A stretch of DNA of 34,346 nt. It comes from Sphaerochaeta sp. (GTDB lineage Bacteria; Spirochaetota; Spirochaetia; Sphaerochaetales; Sphaerochaetaceae). Shown in pieces: positions 7,532-16,463 of the stretch; within the stretch, counting starts at the first letter, position 1; the number at the start of each line of letters is the position of its first letter. The position numbers and the translations under genes were made by a program. The notes below the pieces were generated by a model. It was not told where the DNA came from. It ran no database searches and saw only the letters and a list, made by a program, of their open reading frames with translations. The stretch covers positions 1 to 34,346 of the forward strand of contig JAQVVB010000004.1 of the NCBI GenBank assembly GCA_028699215.1, in the 5' to 3' direction.

Positions 7532-9619
7532 ATGAGCGTTGTCAGCACAGACCTGAGGAATGTCGCAATCATTGGCCACAACGATACCGGGAAAACCACG
7601 TTGCTAGAGCAGTTGTTGTTCTACTCCAATGTGATTTCCCGTCCTGAATCGGTTGCCAGCGGAAGGACTACCAGCGACTTCACTGAAGAAGAAATCGCGC
7701 ACAAGATTTCCATTCACACCTCCCTTGCTTCCACAAACTGGGAAGGCAAGACCTTAAATTTTCTCGATACTCCGGGAACCGCCGGTTTTATCGGAGAAAC
7801 CATCTGTGGATTCCGTTCTTGTGAATCAGCACTGATGGTTGTAGACGCACGTGATGGAGCACAGATAGAGACCATCAAACTCTGGCGTCATCTAGATGAA
7901 AGAAACAAACCACGAGCAGTTTTCATCAATAAAATGGACCGCGACCGTGCAGATTATACAGCAGTCATTGAAAACCTTAGAGAAACCTTCCCTAACGCCA
8001 CCTTCGTACCGGTTGCCATCCCCTTGGGATCAGGTAAGGAATTCAAAGGTGTCGTCAATCTTATTGAAAACAAAGAATACATCTTCTCAGAAGGGGGAAA
8101 AGAGACCGTTGAAGAAATTTCTCCAGACCAAGTCGACTATGTGGAACAATTCAGGGAAGCCCTCATCGAGAATGCCGCAGAAGGAGCAGATGACCTCATC
8201 GAGAAATTCTTTGATGCAGGAACCCTGGAAAGCGACGATATACGACGCGGCCTTCGTGAAGGAATGGATCAGAACAGAGTGGTACCGGTTTTCTGTGGTG
8301 CTGCTGAGAAAGGATCCGGTATCGTGAGCTTGTTGACCTTCATCAGGTACAATTTCCCTAGACCCTTGGGAAAAATGGAGTGGATCGTCGATGAAAACGG
8401 CAATATCAGCGATTATCCCATCAAGGAAGAAGGAGCTGTAAGTGCTGTCGTATTCAAAACCACACTGGATCAGTTCAGTGGCAAGCTGAGCTTCATCAAA
8501 GTGGTGACTGGGACGCTGAAAGGCGATACAGAACTTTACAACCCCTCCATCGGCAAAAAGGAAAGACCGGGAAAAATCTACCGTATGGTCGGGAAAAAAC
8601 TCATTGAGACCGATGCTCTGAGTGCTGGTGATATCGGTGTCATAGCAAAAAGCAACATAGCATTGACCAACTCCACCCTATTGGAAGGGCCTGAACAGAA
8701 GGTTAAATTCAAGAAAGTAGCATTCCCCCAACCTATTTATGCCCTCGCCATTGCTGCAGATGATAAAAAGGGCGAAGTGAAGATGAACGAGGCACTCCAC
8801 AAGGTCACCGAAGAGGATCTGACATTCAGAATCCGTTATAACGAGGAAACCAAGGAGAGTGTTGTAGCTGGTATGGGAGAACTTCATATCAACATGATCC
8901 TCGACAAGATTCGGGACAAGCAGAAAGTCATCATTCATACCAAGTTACCACGAGTTGCTTACCGTGAGACCATCACCAAAAAAAGTGGGCTTGCTGAATA
9001 TTCCCATAAGAAACAGAGTGGTGGACATGGCCAATATGCACGTGTAATGATTGAAATCGCTCCAATCGAGCGAGGACAATACTACGCTTTCACCAATGCA
9101 ATTAAGGGAGGATCGGTCAGCAAAGGGTATATACCCGGTATTGAAAAAGGTCTTCATGAACAAATGGAAGAAGGTTTCTTGGCTGGCTATCCGATGGTCG
9201 ATATCGGAATAACCCTCATCGATGGAAAGGAACACCCTGTAGATTCCAGTGAAATGGCATTCAAATTGGCGGCAAAAGGCGCAATGAAGGCGGCTTTGGA
9301 AAAAGCAGGGACCGTACTACTTGAACCAATCATGAAACTTAGTGTATATGTAGAGAACGATTATCTTGGAGATATCCTTTCAGACCTATCTGGCAAACGT
9401 GGCAGAGTCCTTGGTCAGGAAGATATCGGCCATTTGCAGTTGGTCAAAGCATTGGTTCCGCAGGCAGAATTATTGAATTACGCCATTGATCTAAAATCAA
9501 TGACCAGTGGAACGGGTAGCTTTGAAATGGAATTTGATCACTATGAACCGTTGAGTGGAAAACTTGCGGATGAAGTGGTGAAGACCTACAAGGAAACCTT
9601 GAAAGAAGAGGTTGAGTAG
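7532..9619 (+). CDS. Divergent elongation factor G-like GTPase (EF-G II / FusA-like)
   Basis: This 695-residue protein has all five EF-G domains. The G1 loop reads GHNDTGKTT (15-23) instead of the usual GH(V/I)D(H/A)GKTT, and switch I is strongly changed (GRTTSDFTEEEIAHKISIHTS, where EF-G has RGITI). G3 is DTPGTAGF, lacking the DTPGH histidine that activates GTP hydrolysis in translational GTPases. G4 is NKMDRDRADY. The C-terminal part is well conserved (GMGELHINMI, SGGHGQYARV, GTGSFEMEFDHYEP). This pattern is that of the EF-G-like II subfamily, whose ribosomal role is less clear than that of EF-G. ATG 7532 is chosen because AAGGAGG (7521-7527) sits 4 nt upstream; an in-frame upstream extension to 7370 crosses the promoter and is rejected. 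A strong terminator follows. Confidence 0.9.
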   Translation: MSVVSTDLRNVAIIGHNDTGKTTLLEQLLFYSNVISRPESVASGRTTSDFTEEEIAHKISIHTSLASTNWEGKTLNFLDTPGTAGFIGETICGFRSCESALMVVDARDGAQIETIKLWRHLDERNKPRAVFINKMDRDRADYTAVIENLRETFPNATFVPVAIPLGSGKEFKGVVNLIENKEYIFSEGGKETVEEISPDQVDYVEQFREALIENAAEGADDLIEKFFDAGTLESDDIRRGLREGMDQNRVVPVFCGAAEKGSGIVSLLTFIRYNFPRPLGKMEWIVDENGNISDYPIKEEGAVSAVVFKTTLDQFSGKLSFIKVVTGTLKGDTELYNPSIGKKERPGKIYRMVGKKLIETDALSAGDIGVIAKSNIALTNSTLLEGPEQKVKFKKVAFPQPIYALAIAADDKKGEVKMNEALHKVTEEDLTFRIRYNEETKESVVAGMGELHINMILDKIRDKQKVIIHTKLPRVAYRETITKKSGLAEYSHKKQSGGHGQYARVMIEIAPIERGQYYAFTNAIKGGSVSKGYIPGIEKGLHEQMEEGFLAGYPMVDIGITLIDGKEHPVDSSEMAFKLAAKGAMKAALEKAGTVLLEPIMKLSVYVENDYLGDILSDLSGKRGRVLGQEDIGHLQLVKALVPQAELLNYAIDLKSMTSGTGSFEMEFDHYEPLSGKLADEVVKTYKETLKEEVE

Positions 9620-9630
9620 GTTGATAGATC

Positions 9631-9660
9631 AATCAGAAATGTTATTTTTATTTTCTGATT
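9631..9660. repeat. Short inverted repeat downstream of the EF-G-like gene
   Basis: AATCAGAAA (9631-9639) and TTTCTGATT (9652-9660) form a perfect 9-bp hairpin with a 12-nt A/T loop, 11 bp after the stop codon. No T-run follows. It may protect the 3' end of the mRNA ahead of the main terminator. Confidence 0.5.
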
Positions 9661-9689
9661 GCTTGAGAGTGCATTTGTAATTTGAATTT

Positions 9690-9728
9690 GGAAGGGAGTT
9701 TGCGGCGGCAAGCTCCCTTCCCTCTTTT
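9690..9728 (+). terminator. Strong hairpin terminator between convergent EF-G-like and trmB genes
   Basis: A 14-bp stem, 9690-9703 with 9708-9721 (one G-U pair), closes a GGCG loop and is followed by CTCTTTT. It ends the plus-strand transcript. The minus-strand reading lacks a T-run, so it is a poor intrinsic terminator for mfd-trmB, though the hairpin would still form at the 3' end of that mRNA. Confidence 0.85.
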
Positions 9729-10465
9729 CAGATCTTTTCCACCCAAATTTCATTGATGGGATTCTTCTGCGCGAGTCCTTTCTGCTCAAACTTGGTGGTA
9801 GGTCTCCAAGTTCTTGGGGGAGCGAACCCCTGGTAAGGGTTACTCAAATCTGAAACCTGAGAAAATACATCCAACATCTGGTAGGCATATTCCTCCCAAT
9901 CGGTGACACAGTAGATATACCCACCCTTCTTCAGCTTTCTCGTTAAAATCTCAGCAAACGGGAACTGAATGAGCCGACGTTTCTGTTGTTTTTTCTTAGG
10001 CCACGGATCGGGGAAAAATATATGAAAACCGGCAATCGAACCATCTGGGATCATGGAATTGAGAACCTGGACAGCATCGAACCGCATAAGCCGTACATTC
10101 TTCAGATCTTCTTTTCCCACTCTATCCAACAGCTTTGAAAACCCTGAAAGAAACACCTCGATTCCCAAATAATTGTACTCGTCTCGATCCTTGGCAATTC
10201 TTTCTGTAGACGTTCCCATACCAAACCCAATCTCAATCACAACGGGTTTGTCGTTTCCAAATACATCTGTGAAATTGAGCTTTTTTTCCTGAAAAGGCAG
10301 TCCAAATACCCCATAATATTTTCTGATAGCTTCAATTTGAAAGGTCCTAAGATACGAGGACCGCAAGACATAGCTCTTTATCTCCCTGAACGTTCCATCT
10401 TTGCGGGATTCAACCCATTGAAGTTCGGGAATATCAGTAAAAATCGTATCCTGGTTCTCTTGCAT
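9728..10465 (-). CDS. trmB: tRNA (guanine-N7-)-methyltransferase
   Basis: This SAM-dependent enzyme makes m7G46 in the variable loop of tRNAs. The protein has 245 residues. The SAM-binding motif I is EIGFGMG (78-84), motif II-like GIEVF follows at about 101, and the family hallmark FPDPWPKKKQQKRR (151-164) and TDWEEYA are present. The N-terminal 60 residues before the Rossmann core carry the usual RTF.RR-like segment (SSYLRTFQIEAIRKYYG). ATG 10465 is preferred over two GTG codons just upstream because AGGAG lies 5 nt before it. It starts 8 bp after the mfd stop, so mfd and trmB are almost certainly cotranscribed. Confidence 0.93.
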   Translation of the reverse strand: MQENQDTIFTDIPELQWVESRKDGTFREIKSYVLRSSYLRTFQIEAIRKYYGVFGLPFQEKKLNFTDVFGNDKPVVIEIGFGMGTSTERIAKDRDEYNYLGIEVFLSGFSKLLDRVGKEDLKNVRLMRFDAVQVLNSMIPDGSIAGFHIFFPDPWPKKKQQKRRLIQFPFAEILTRKLKKGGYIYCVTDWEEYAYQMLDVFSQVSDLSNPYQGFAPPRTWRPTTKFEQKGLAQKNPINEIWVEKI

Positions 10466-10473
10466 CACCACTC

Positions 10474-13400
10474 CTATAAAAGCCGTTGCAACTTTTCCAT
10501 CAGGAACAAGGCCTTGTCCTTTAAGGAAACCGCATCGGTCTTCATAAACATAACATTCATTCTTCTCGTATCGATCCAGATACTTTTCCCACTCAATTTA
10601 ATCAGAGACATCACTTTTTCGACATTAAGATTCGCCACCTTGCCGAATTCCAAGGAAACGACTCCTTTTCTATCGGTAAGATGGATGATGGAAAGCTTGC
10701 GGCAGATGATCTTGATCTCTGCAATATACAACAAATTGGCCACTTCCTCTGGAGGAGGTCCAAAGCGGTCATCCAGCTCACTGGAGAGTTGTTGCAATTG
10801 GGACTCATCTGCAATGGAGGAAATCTTTCGGTAAATATCGAACTTGACCGAAGGAGCCTTGATATACGTATCGGGTATGAAACCAGTATAGTCGAGTTCA
10901 AGGAAGACCTCTTTCTCTCGCTCCACCTCACCAGTTTTTTGTAGGTCTGCGATGGCTTCATCCAAAATTCTTATATACATGTCCAGACCGACGGAGGCAA
11001 GTTGACCGCTCTGCTCCCTACCCAGCAGATTACCAGTACCACGAATCTCCATATCCTTCATGGCCACCTTGAACCCTGAACCCAATTCAGTATGTTCACT
11101 GATGATTTTCAGGCGCTTTACTGCAATTTCACTCAAAGCGCTTCCCTGGGGATAAAACAGATACGCATACGCCTGGCGGTCGTTCCTTCCTACTCGTCCT
11201 CGCAGCTGATAGAGCTGACTCAAGCCATACAGGTCGGCTCTATCGATGATGATCGTATTTACATTGGGGATATCGATGCCATTCTCAATGATCGTGGTCG
11301 AGACAAGAACCTGGATTCCTTCGTGTACGAACCTCCGCATGGTATCTTCCAGTACCTTGCTGTCCATCTGTCCATGAGCACTTTCAATGACGAGGTCCGG
11401 AAGCTGGGTGGAGAGTTGTCTCACCACTTCATCAAGACTCTCAATCCTGTTGTGCAGGAAGAACACCTGACCTCCTCGATTCACCTCATCCCTGATTGCC
11501 TTGACGATGATGTATTCATCATACTCATCAATTTTTGTTTCAATTGGCATTCTGGCGATAGGAGGAGTGGTGAGCAGAGACATGTCACGAATCTTGAGCA
11601 GGGACATATAAAGCGTTCTGGGTATGGGAGTTGCACTGAGAGAGAGCGAATCTACACTGTTTCTCATGGTTTTGATCCGTTCCTTGTCCTTGACTCCGAA
11701 CCGCTGTTCTTCATCAACCACCAACAGTCCGAGATCACGATAAAGCAAATCCTTCTGCAAAATCCTATGGGTCCCGAACAGAATATCCACCTTGCCCTCA
11801 GCGACAGCAAGCAAGGTTTGTTTTTGTTCTTTCTTGGGCACAATTCGAGACAAGTGGGCGCAACGCACAGGAAACGATCCTACCCGTTTGATGAAGTTGT
11901 CGTAATGCTGTTCTGCCAGAATGGTTGTCGGAGCCAAAAAAGCTACCTGTTTCCCACCCATAACCGCTTTGAACGCTGCTCTGAAGGCAATTTCGGTTTT
12001 GCCATATCCAACATCGCCACAAACCAATCGGTCCATGACCATTGGTTTTTCCATATCCTCTTTGATGTCCTCGATGCAGGTCAGCTGATCGGCGGTTTCA
12101 TCAAAGGGAAACGAAGCTTCAAACTGCAACTGCCAATCGGTATCCTTGGGGAAGGCAAAGCCTATGCTGTTCTTTCGTTTCGCATACAAGGAAATGAGAT
12201 GTTTAGCCAAATCCTCGGCATTTTTCCGCGCCTTGGCTTTTTTATTTTCCCACCCTTGTCCTCCCAATTTATCTTTCCTGGGAGCTCCTTGTTCACTGCC
12301 TATATAGCGTTGGACTAGATTTGCCTGTTCTATCGGGACATAGAGCATTTCGCCATCGGCATATGCAATCTTTATGTAGTCGCGTTCACGATCAAAACTC
12401 GAGACCCTATCGATTTTAACGAACTGCCCCACCCCATAATTCACATGAACGACATAGTCGCCTTCATTGAGATCGACAAAGGAATCAAGAGGTGAAGACT
12501 GGGTATGCTGCAGAGTTTTGACCACCTGCCGCCTTCTTCCAAAGATTTCATGTTCACATAGTGCTACCACTTTTTGGGAAGGTATGGAAAACCCTTCGGA
12601 AATCTCGTGATTTTCCCATTGCAGAAATTCAAAAGCTGAAAGCATCTGCATCAGACGTTGCTTCTGCAAAAGGTTTTCGGTGAAAACCGTTACCTGATAT
12701 CCATTCTTCTGCAGTACCTGCAACTCTTCCTTGAGCAAGGTGAAGTTTCCAAAATATGAGCGAGGACCATCAATATCAAAGCGAAATGAACCTTCTTTCT
12801 GCCCTGCAATATCGAGAAGGGTAAGGCTCCTTTTGCATTTTTCCTGGAACGAGGGGAAGTCAAACAAGATCTCATCAGGTCTTTTAACGTCCCGATGTAT
12901 CAGAAAAGCTTCGCGATACAAGGCCTTAGCTTCCAGTTGCAGACTATGATAACTGGTGGCAAGCCTTTGGTCTCCAATGAAACAAAAAAAATCATTATCC
13001 TGAAAATACGATTCTATCGAAGACGAGAGAAGCGATTCGTTGGTTGCATCAAGCAGGGAAATGGAAAACTTGTTGATACGTTCGGTGGTCTCTTGCGTGA
13101 TGGGATTGTATTTGCTGATCTTGCCAACGGTATCCCAGTCGGCATAAATACGATAAGGAAAATCACTCTCATAAGGGAAAATATCCAAAACCTCTCCTCG
13201 AACGGTAAATTCCCCTGGCATGGAGGTCGCTACCGTATTGAGATACCCGGCTTTGGACAACTCTTCACTGAGTGATGTTGAATCGAATGAGGAACCTACC
13301 ATAATGGTGAGTTCAGAATCGTTGAGAGCCTGAGGAGAAACCATTTGACTCACAAAAGGCCTGAGATGCGTGATGATGAGGCCTTGAGGACAATCCTTGA

Positions 13401-13773
13401 TGGCGTTGAGTCGTTCCAACTGGGAATACTCTATGTTATCGCCGGTAAACTGGGAATAAAGCTTTCTTCCATGGCTAGGAAGATAGAGTGTCTTCACTTC
13501 TTGATTTGACAAAGGAGTCTGCATCACCGATTTCGCATCGACCTGAAAACCGCTGTCTTTCAATAATTGCAAGGCACTGTCCTCGGTCGGACAAATCACC
13601 CAGATTCTGTTTTTTCTTCCACGAGTGAGCATACGTAAAAAAACAGCCAAAGGATACCCTTCTATCCCATTGACAAAGAGGGGAAAGGCACCTGAAGCAT
13701 ACGCCTTGTACGCAGGACTGCTTTTGATATACGATTGCACTGATGTGGCGATAGTCATTTCCATAAGCGCCAT
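10474..13773 (-). CDS. mfd: Transcription-repair coupling factor Mfd
   Basis: This DNA translocase removes RNA polymerase stalled at lesions and recruits UvrA. It has about 1099 residues, the usual size. In order it shows an N-terminal UvrB-like region, then the CarD-like RNA polymerase interaction domain around 430-500 (LNEGDYVVHVNYGVGQF). Next is the RecG-like motor with Walker A GDVGYGKTE (about 583-591), DEEQ (about 687-690), SATPIPRTLYMS and QLRGRVGR (motif VI, about 855), and finally the TRCF domain. The start is uncertain: ATG codons at 13773, 13764 and 13758 are all in frame, with only a weak AGGG nearby, and an earlier TTG at 13803 has no ribosome binding site. The 5' end faces the divergent phosphatase gene 34 bp away, so their promoters must overlap. 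It is followed by trmB. Confidence 0.95.
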   Translation of the reverse strand: MALMEMTIATSVQSYIKSSPAYKAYASGAFPLFVNGIEGYPLAVFLRMLTRGRKNRIWVICPTEDSALQLLKDSGFQVDAKSVMQTPLSNQEVKTLYLPSHGRKLYSQFTGDNIEYSQLERLNAIKDCPQGLIITHLRPFVSQMVSPQALNDSELTIMVGSSFDSTSLSEELSKAGYLNTVATSMPGEFTVRGEVLDIFPYESDFPYRIYADWDTVGKISKYNPITQETTERINKFSISLLDATNESLLSSSIESYFQDNDFFCFIGDQRLATSYHSLQLEAKALYREAFLIHRDVKRPDEILFDFPSFQEKCKRSLTLLDIAGQKEGSFRFDIDGPRSYFGNFTLLKEELQVLQKNGYQVTVFTENLLQKQRLMQMLSAFEFLQWENHEISEGFSIPSQKVVALCEHEIFGRRRQVVKTLQHTQSSPLDSFVDLNEGDYVVHVNYGVGQFVKIDRVSSFDRERDYIKIAYADGEMLYVPIEQANLVQRYIGSEQGAPRKDKLGGQGWENKKAKARKNAEDLAKHLISLYAKRKNSIGFAFPKDTDWQLQFEASFPFDETADQLTCIEDIKEDMEKPMVMDRLVCGDVGYGKTEIAFRAAFKAVMGGKQVAFLAPTTILAEQHYDNFIKRVGSFPVRCAHLSRIVPKKEQKQTLLAVAEGKVDILFGTHRILQKDLLYRDLGLLVVDEEQRFGVKDKERIKTMRNSVDSLSLSATPIPRTLYMSLLKIRDMSLLTTPPIARMPIETKIDEYDEYIIVKAIRDEVNRGGQVFFLHNRIESLDEVVRQLSTQLPDLVIESAHGQMDSKVLEDTMRRFVHEGIQVLVSTTIIENGIDIPNVNTIIIDRADLYGLSQLYQLRGRVGRNDRQAYAYLFYPQGSALSEIAVKRLKIISEHTELGSGFKVAMKDMEIRGTGNLLGREQSGQLASVGLDMYIRILDEAIADLQKTGEVEREKEVFLELDYTGFIPDTYIKAPSVKFDIYRKISSIADESQLQQLSSELDDRFGPPPEEVANLLYIAEIKIICRKLSIIHLTDRKGVVSLEFGKVANLNVEKVMSLIKLSGKSIWIDTRRMNVMFMKTDAVSLKDKALFLMEKLQRLL

Positions 13774-13807
13774 TACCCTATCACGAGCAAGAAGGTTATG
13801 CAATAGA

Positions 13808-14614
13808 ATGAAATTGCAACTTGAAAGAGAAAAACTGGATACCCTTGCATCTGCGGTGAAGAACGCAGGGCTCTATGCTAAAGAACAGCAGGCAAATATC
13901 CATCGAAGTTACAAAAATGATGGTTCGGTCATTACGGAAACCGACCTTGCCATTTCCAAGAGAATACTCTCCCTTATCAGCGAGTTGTTTCCTGAAGCCA
14001 ACATCATCAGCGAAGAAACGCTCACTGCTTACCGCTCGGACGCACCGTATACATTCGTACTCGATCCCATCGACGGGACGGATGTCTACTCACAAGGGCT
14101 CCCCTCTTGGGCAGTTGCATTAGGAGTGCTGGACAACAACCGCAAGCCGGTAGGAGCCTATATTTGTGCACCCCGCTGGGGAATTGGAACAGACGGTCTT
14201 TTTCTACGCCTCGATCCAGGCGGGAACCTAATGGTCAATGATGCATTGTTTGAAGCCAAGGGTGATAAAGACCATCCCCATCAGATAACCATGGGATCAA
14301 GTGGCCAAAGATTGATGGATCTCTCGAATTTCGAAGGAAAGATACGAATTTTCGGCAGCAGCATCATACACATGCTCAGTCCCGTCATCTATGACCACTT
14401 CCAGGGATGCATCAACCAGAGTTGTTACATTTGGGATATTGTTGCAAGTCATGCAGTTCTGTTGCATGCAGGGATGGACATCCAGTATGTAGACGGGAAA
14501 AGCTTTGTCTATGATGATGCTTTGGTCTTGGAGAGAAAACCCTTCCCCCTTTCCTTCTATGCCGGGACACCTCGGTGCATAGAAGAAATGAAGAGACAGA
14601 TTCCTGCTAAATAG
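13808..14614 (+). CDS. Inositol monophosphatase family protein (SuhB/CysQ-like)
   Basis: This Mg-dependent, lithium-sensitive-type phosphatase has 268 residues. Family motifs are NDGS.ITETD (37-45), EE (69-70), the metal-binding DPIDGTD (86-92) and a C-terminal WD (in CYIWDIVASHAVLLHAG) supplying the last metal aspartate. The usual WDxAAG is altered to WDIVAS, so substrate specificity may have drifted. Candidates are myo-inositol monophosphate, fructose-1,6-bisphosphate or 3'-phosphoadenosine 5'-phosphate; sequence does not decide. The frame is open upstream to 13625, but that stretch overlaps mfd. ATG 13808, 12 nt after AGAAGG, starts the recognisable domain. Its 3' end overlaps the convergent transporter gene by 8 bp. 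Confidence 0.85.
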   Translation: MKLQLEREKLDTLASAVKNAGLYAKEQQANIHRSYKNDGSVITETDLAISKRILSLISELFPEANIISEETLTAYRSDAPYTFVLDPIDGTDVYSQGLPSWAVALGVLDNNRKPVGAYICAPRWGIGTDGLFLRLDPGGNLMVNDALFEAKGDKDHPHQITMGSSGQRLMDLSNFEGKIRIFGSSIIHMLSPVIYDHFQGCINQSCYIWDIVASHAVLLHAGMDIQYVDGKSFVYDDALVLERKPFPLSFYAGTPRCIEEMKRQIPAK

Positions 14615-15302
14615 CATCCTCTGTAATTTTTCCTTGTTCATACCAAGAACGAGCCAGATAGATGAATGGAGTATCGCAGATCGCTACTATCCACTTCAGG
14701 ACAAAGGTGCTGACAATGATTTGCACGAGTACTGAAGTTGGATAGACGCCCCAAAAAGCAATGAAGGTGAACAGCAGGGTGTCGATGAGCTGGCTTACAA
14801 ACGTACTGAGGTTGTTTCTCAGCCAGAGAGTGTTGCGTCCAGGTTTTTTGGCCTTCCAAAAGGCGAAAGCCCACACATCATGGAAATTGCTGATTACATA
14901 GGCGATCATGGAGCCTATGGCAATCCTGGGCATGAGCCCGAAGATGGTGGATAAGGAACCTTGGGCGATATCTGAAGAGGAAGGTTCGAACAACAATGCC
15001 GCCTGCATGAGGATGGTCATTGACAAGAGCGCGAAAAAGCCGATTTTTACAGCTTTTGCAGAGGCTTTTTTTCCATAAAACTCATTGAGAATGTCGGTTG
15101 CAAGGAATCCTGTGGCATAGACGATGTTTCCCAACGTAGCTTCGATGCCAAACAAGGAGATGTTTTTCGTCACTTGGATGTTCGCTATGATGATGCTGAT
15201 GGGAACCCATATATACAGACCTAGTTTACCCCAATAGCGAAACGATAACATGATGGCGGCAAAATCCAGTAGCAACAAAACAATCCACAGCAATTCATTC
15301 AT
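14607..15302 (-). CDS. yhhQ: Queuosine precursor transporter (VUT/YhhQ family)
   Basis: This inner-membrane protein of 231 residues with about six hydrophobic segments belongs to the VUT (vitamin uptake transporter) family, whose E. coli member YhhQ imports the queuosine precursors preQ0/preQ1. Recognisable segments are ATGFLATDILNEFYGKKASAKAV (about 67-89), RIAIGSMIAYVISNFHDVWAF and the region after NTLWLRNNLSTFVSQLIDTLLFTFIAF, ending in KWIVAICDTPFIYLARSW. ATG 15302 overlaps the stop of the THEP1-type gene by 4 bp (ATGA), so translation is coupled. It is the last gene of a three-gene operon. The 3' end overlaps the convergent phosphatase gene. Ligand identity is inferred from the family. 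Confidence 0.85.
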   Translation of the reverse strand: MNELLWIVLLLLDFAAIMLSFRYWGKLGLYIWVPISIIIANIQVTKNISLFGIEATLGNIVYATGFLATDILNEFYGKKASAKAVKIGFFALLSMTILMQAALLFEPSSSDIAQGSLSTIFGLMPRIAIGSMIAYVISNFHDVWAFAFWKAKKPGRNTLWLRNNLSTFVSQLIDTLLFTFIAFWGVYPTSVLVQIIVSTFVLKWIVAICDTPFIYLARSWYEQGKITEDAI

Positions 15303-15799
15303 GATTCTTTTTCCTTACCATATCCACACTCAATGATTTCCAAAGGAAACATATCGAGGGCATATTCTTTGATTACAGATTCGAGAAACGGCTTCCTTAC
15401 AGTTGCAACCACCTCAACAGAAGGAATCTGTAAAGCCCTTCTGAAGGAAGCATCCAACCCATCTCCATCAAGTTCAAACCGGCCTATTTCATCAAACACG
15501 ACCAACTTGGCTTGGGAAAGATTCTGCATGATCTGGTAATTCATCCAGGCAAAGACCGAATCATCCACAAAAAATCGTTTATAGGTTCGCGCATCAGGCA
15601 AGGGATTGATGTCCATTACCACGCGTTCTTCCTTACTGGTGAGATCTTTCAGTCTATAGCAGGTTTTTTCAGGATTGGCAAGAGATAAAACGCCACATAG
15701 CTCGGAAGGCTCCAAAAAACGTTTTTCAAGATAAGCCATCAGTGTCGTGGTCTTGCCCCCATTCCTTTCTGCGGTGATGAGCGTTATTTTATTTGGCAC
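15299..15799 (-). CDS. THEP1-type P-loop nucleoside-triphosphatase
   Basis: This is a P-loop NTPase of 166 residues. The Walker A region is TAERNGGKTT (9-18), and the Walker B is LVVFDEIGRFEL (99-110), very close to the DEIGKMEL motif of the THEP1/NTPase_1 family. Members hydrolyse NTPs slowly in vitro and their cellular role is unsettled. The GTG at 15799 is the only start that keeps the P-loop. It lies inside the end of the ACT-domain gene (11-bp overlap), and the stop overlaps the transporter start by 4 bp, so three genes are translated as one unit. The pairing with a queuosine-precursor transporter suggests a nucleoside- or cofactor-related job, or energisation of uptake, but this is only inference. 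Confidence 0.8.
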   Translation of the reverse strand: MPNKITLITAERNGGKTTTLMAYLEKRFLEPSELCGVLSLANPEKTCYRLKDLTSKEERVVMDINPLPDARTYKRFFVDDSVFAWMNYQIMQNLSQAKLVVFDEIGRFELDGDGLDASFRRALQIPSVEVVATVRKPFLESVIKEYALDMFPLEIIECGYGKEKES

Positions 15800-16448
15800 T
15801 CAGAAAACTCTGCAATACATCAAAGGCCTTCATGGAGTGTTCCCGCTTGATGACGAATGTCAATTCATTCATCGTAGAAACAATCTCAATGACGTTGATC
15901 TGTTCCCAGGCCAGTCTGCGCACTGCTTCATAGACGATTCCTGGAGTCTGAAGAAAATCCCCTGTAAAAACCAAGGACAGGGCTACAAGATCATCCATCT
16001 TGTTAAGGACTTCTTCATCCTTCGCCAACTCGTTTACCAAATTACGGTATTTTTCGCTGACAGCAAGGGAGACTTCATGACTTCCCAGCGTGATGTTGAG
16101 GAAATCACCCTTTTCTGTCGAAATCTGATCGTATAAGGCACCCAGTTTACTGATGAAACTATCGCGTCTGACAAGATTCACATCAAAAATATTGGTCTTC
16201 ATGACGATGCCGTATTCGACATTACCATGAACTTCCTTCATTGCACGTCCTTTCAGCTCTTCTCCGTAACGCCGAAGGGCCATCACGATGGCTGAGCTCT
16301 TCACTTCCTTGCCATACGCCTTTTGGACTTCCAGTTGGATTGCATCAGCATAGTTGCTGAACGAGAGGATACCGTTGATCAACATCTCATGAATGAAAGG
16401 GGACTTGTCTACTATACGCTTTACACAGCTGCTTACCGAATCTGCCAT
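15789..16448 (-). CDS. ACT-domain protein of unknown function, aspartokinase-regulatory-domain-like
   Basis: This 219-residue cytoplasmic protein has a C-terminal part (about 150-215) that reads like an ACT ligand-binding domain of the aspartokinase type: LVALSLVFTGDFLQTPGIVYEAVRRLAWEQINVIEIVS, then ELTFVIKREHSMKAFDVLQ. The middle contains a second, less clear ACT-like unit. The N-terminal 65 residues (IHEMLINGILSFSNYADAI, then YGKEVKSSAIVMALRRYGEEL) look helical and may be a winged-helix-like domain. No kinase domain is present, so it is probably a small-molecule sensor. ATG 16448 has AAGGAG 8 nt upstream; a GTG three codons earlier is less well placed. It is first in an operon with the THEP1-type NTPase and the transporter. 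Its promoter carries a dyad. Confidence 0.7.
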   Translation of the reverse strand: MADSVSSCVKRIVDKSPFIHEMLINGILSFSNYADAIQLEVQKAYGKEVKSSAIVMALRRYGEELKGRAMKEVHGNVEYGIVMKTNIFDVNLVRRDSFISKLGALYDQISTEKGDFLNITLGSHEVSLAVSEKYRNLVNELAKDEEVLNKMDDLVALSLVFTGDFLQTPGIVYEAVRRLAWEQINVIEIVSTMNELTFVIKREHSMKAFDVLQSFLSAK

Positions 16449-16463
16449 TGGTATCACTCCTTA

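Noticed and set aside
11092-12318. Plus-strand open frame of 408 codons
   Set aside because: It is antisense to the conserved motor region of mfd and its translation shows no domain.
13625-13807. Upstream extension of the phosphatase gene
   Set aside because: It overlaps the N-terminal coding part of mfd and adds residues absent from the family.
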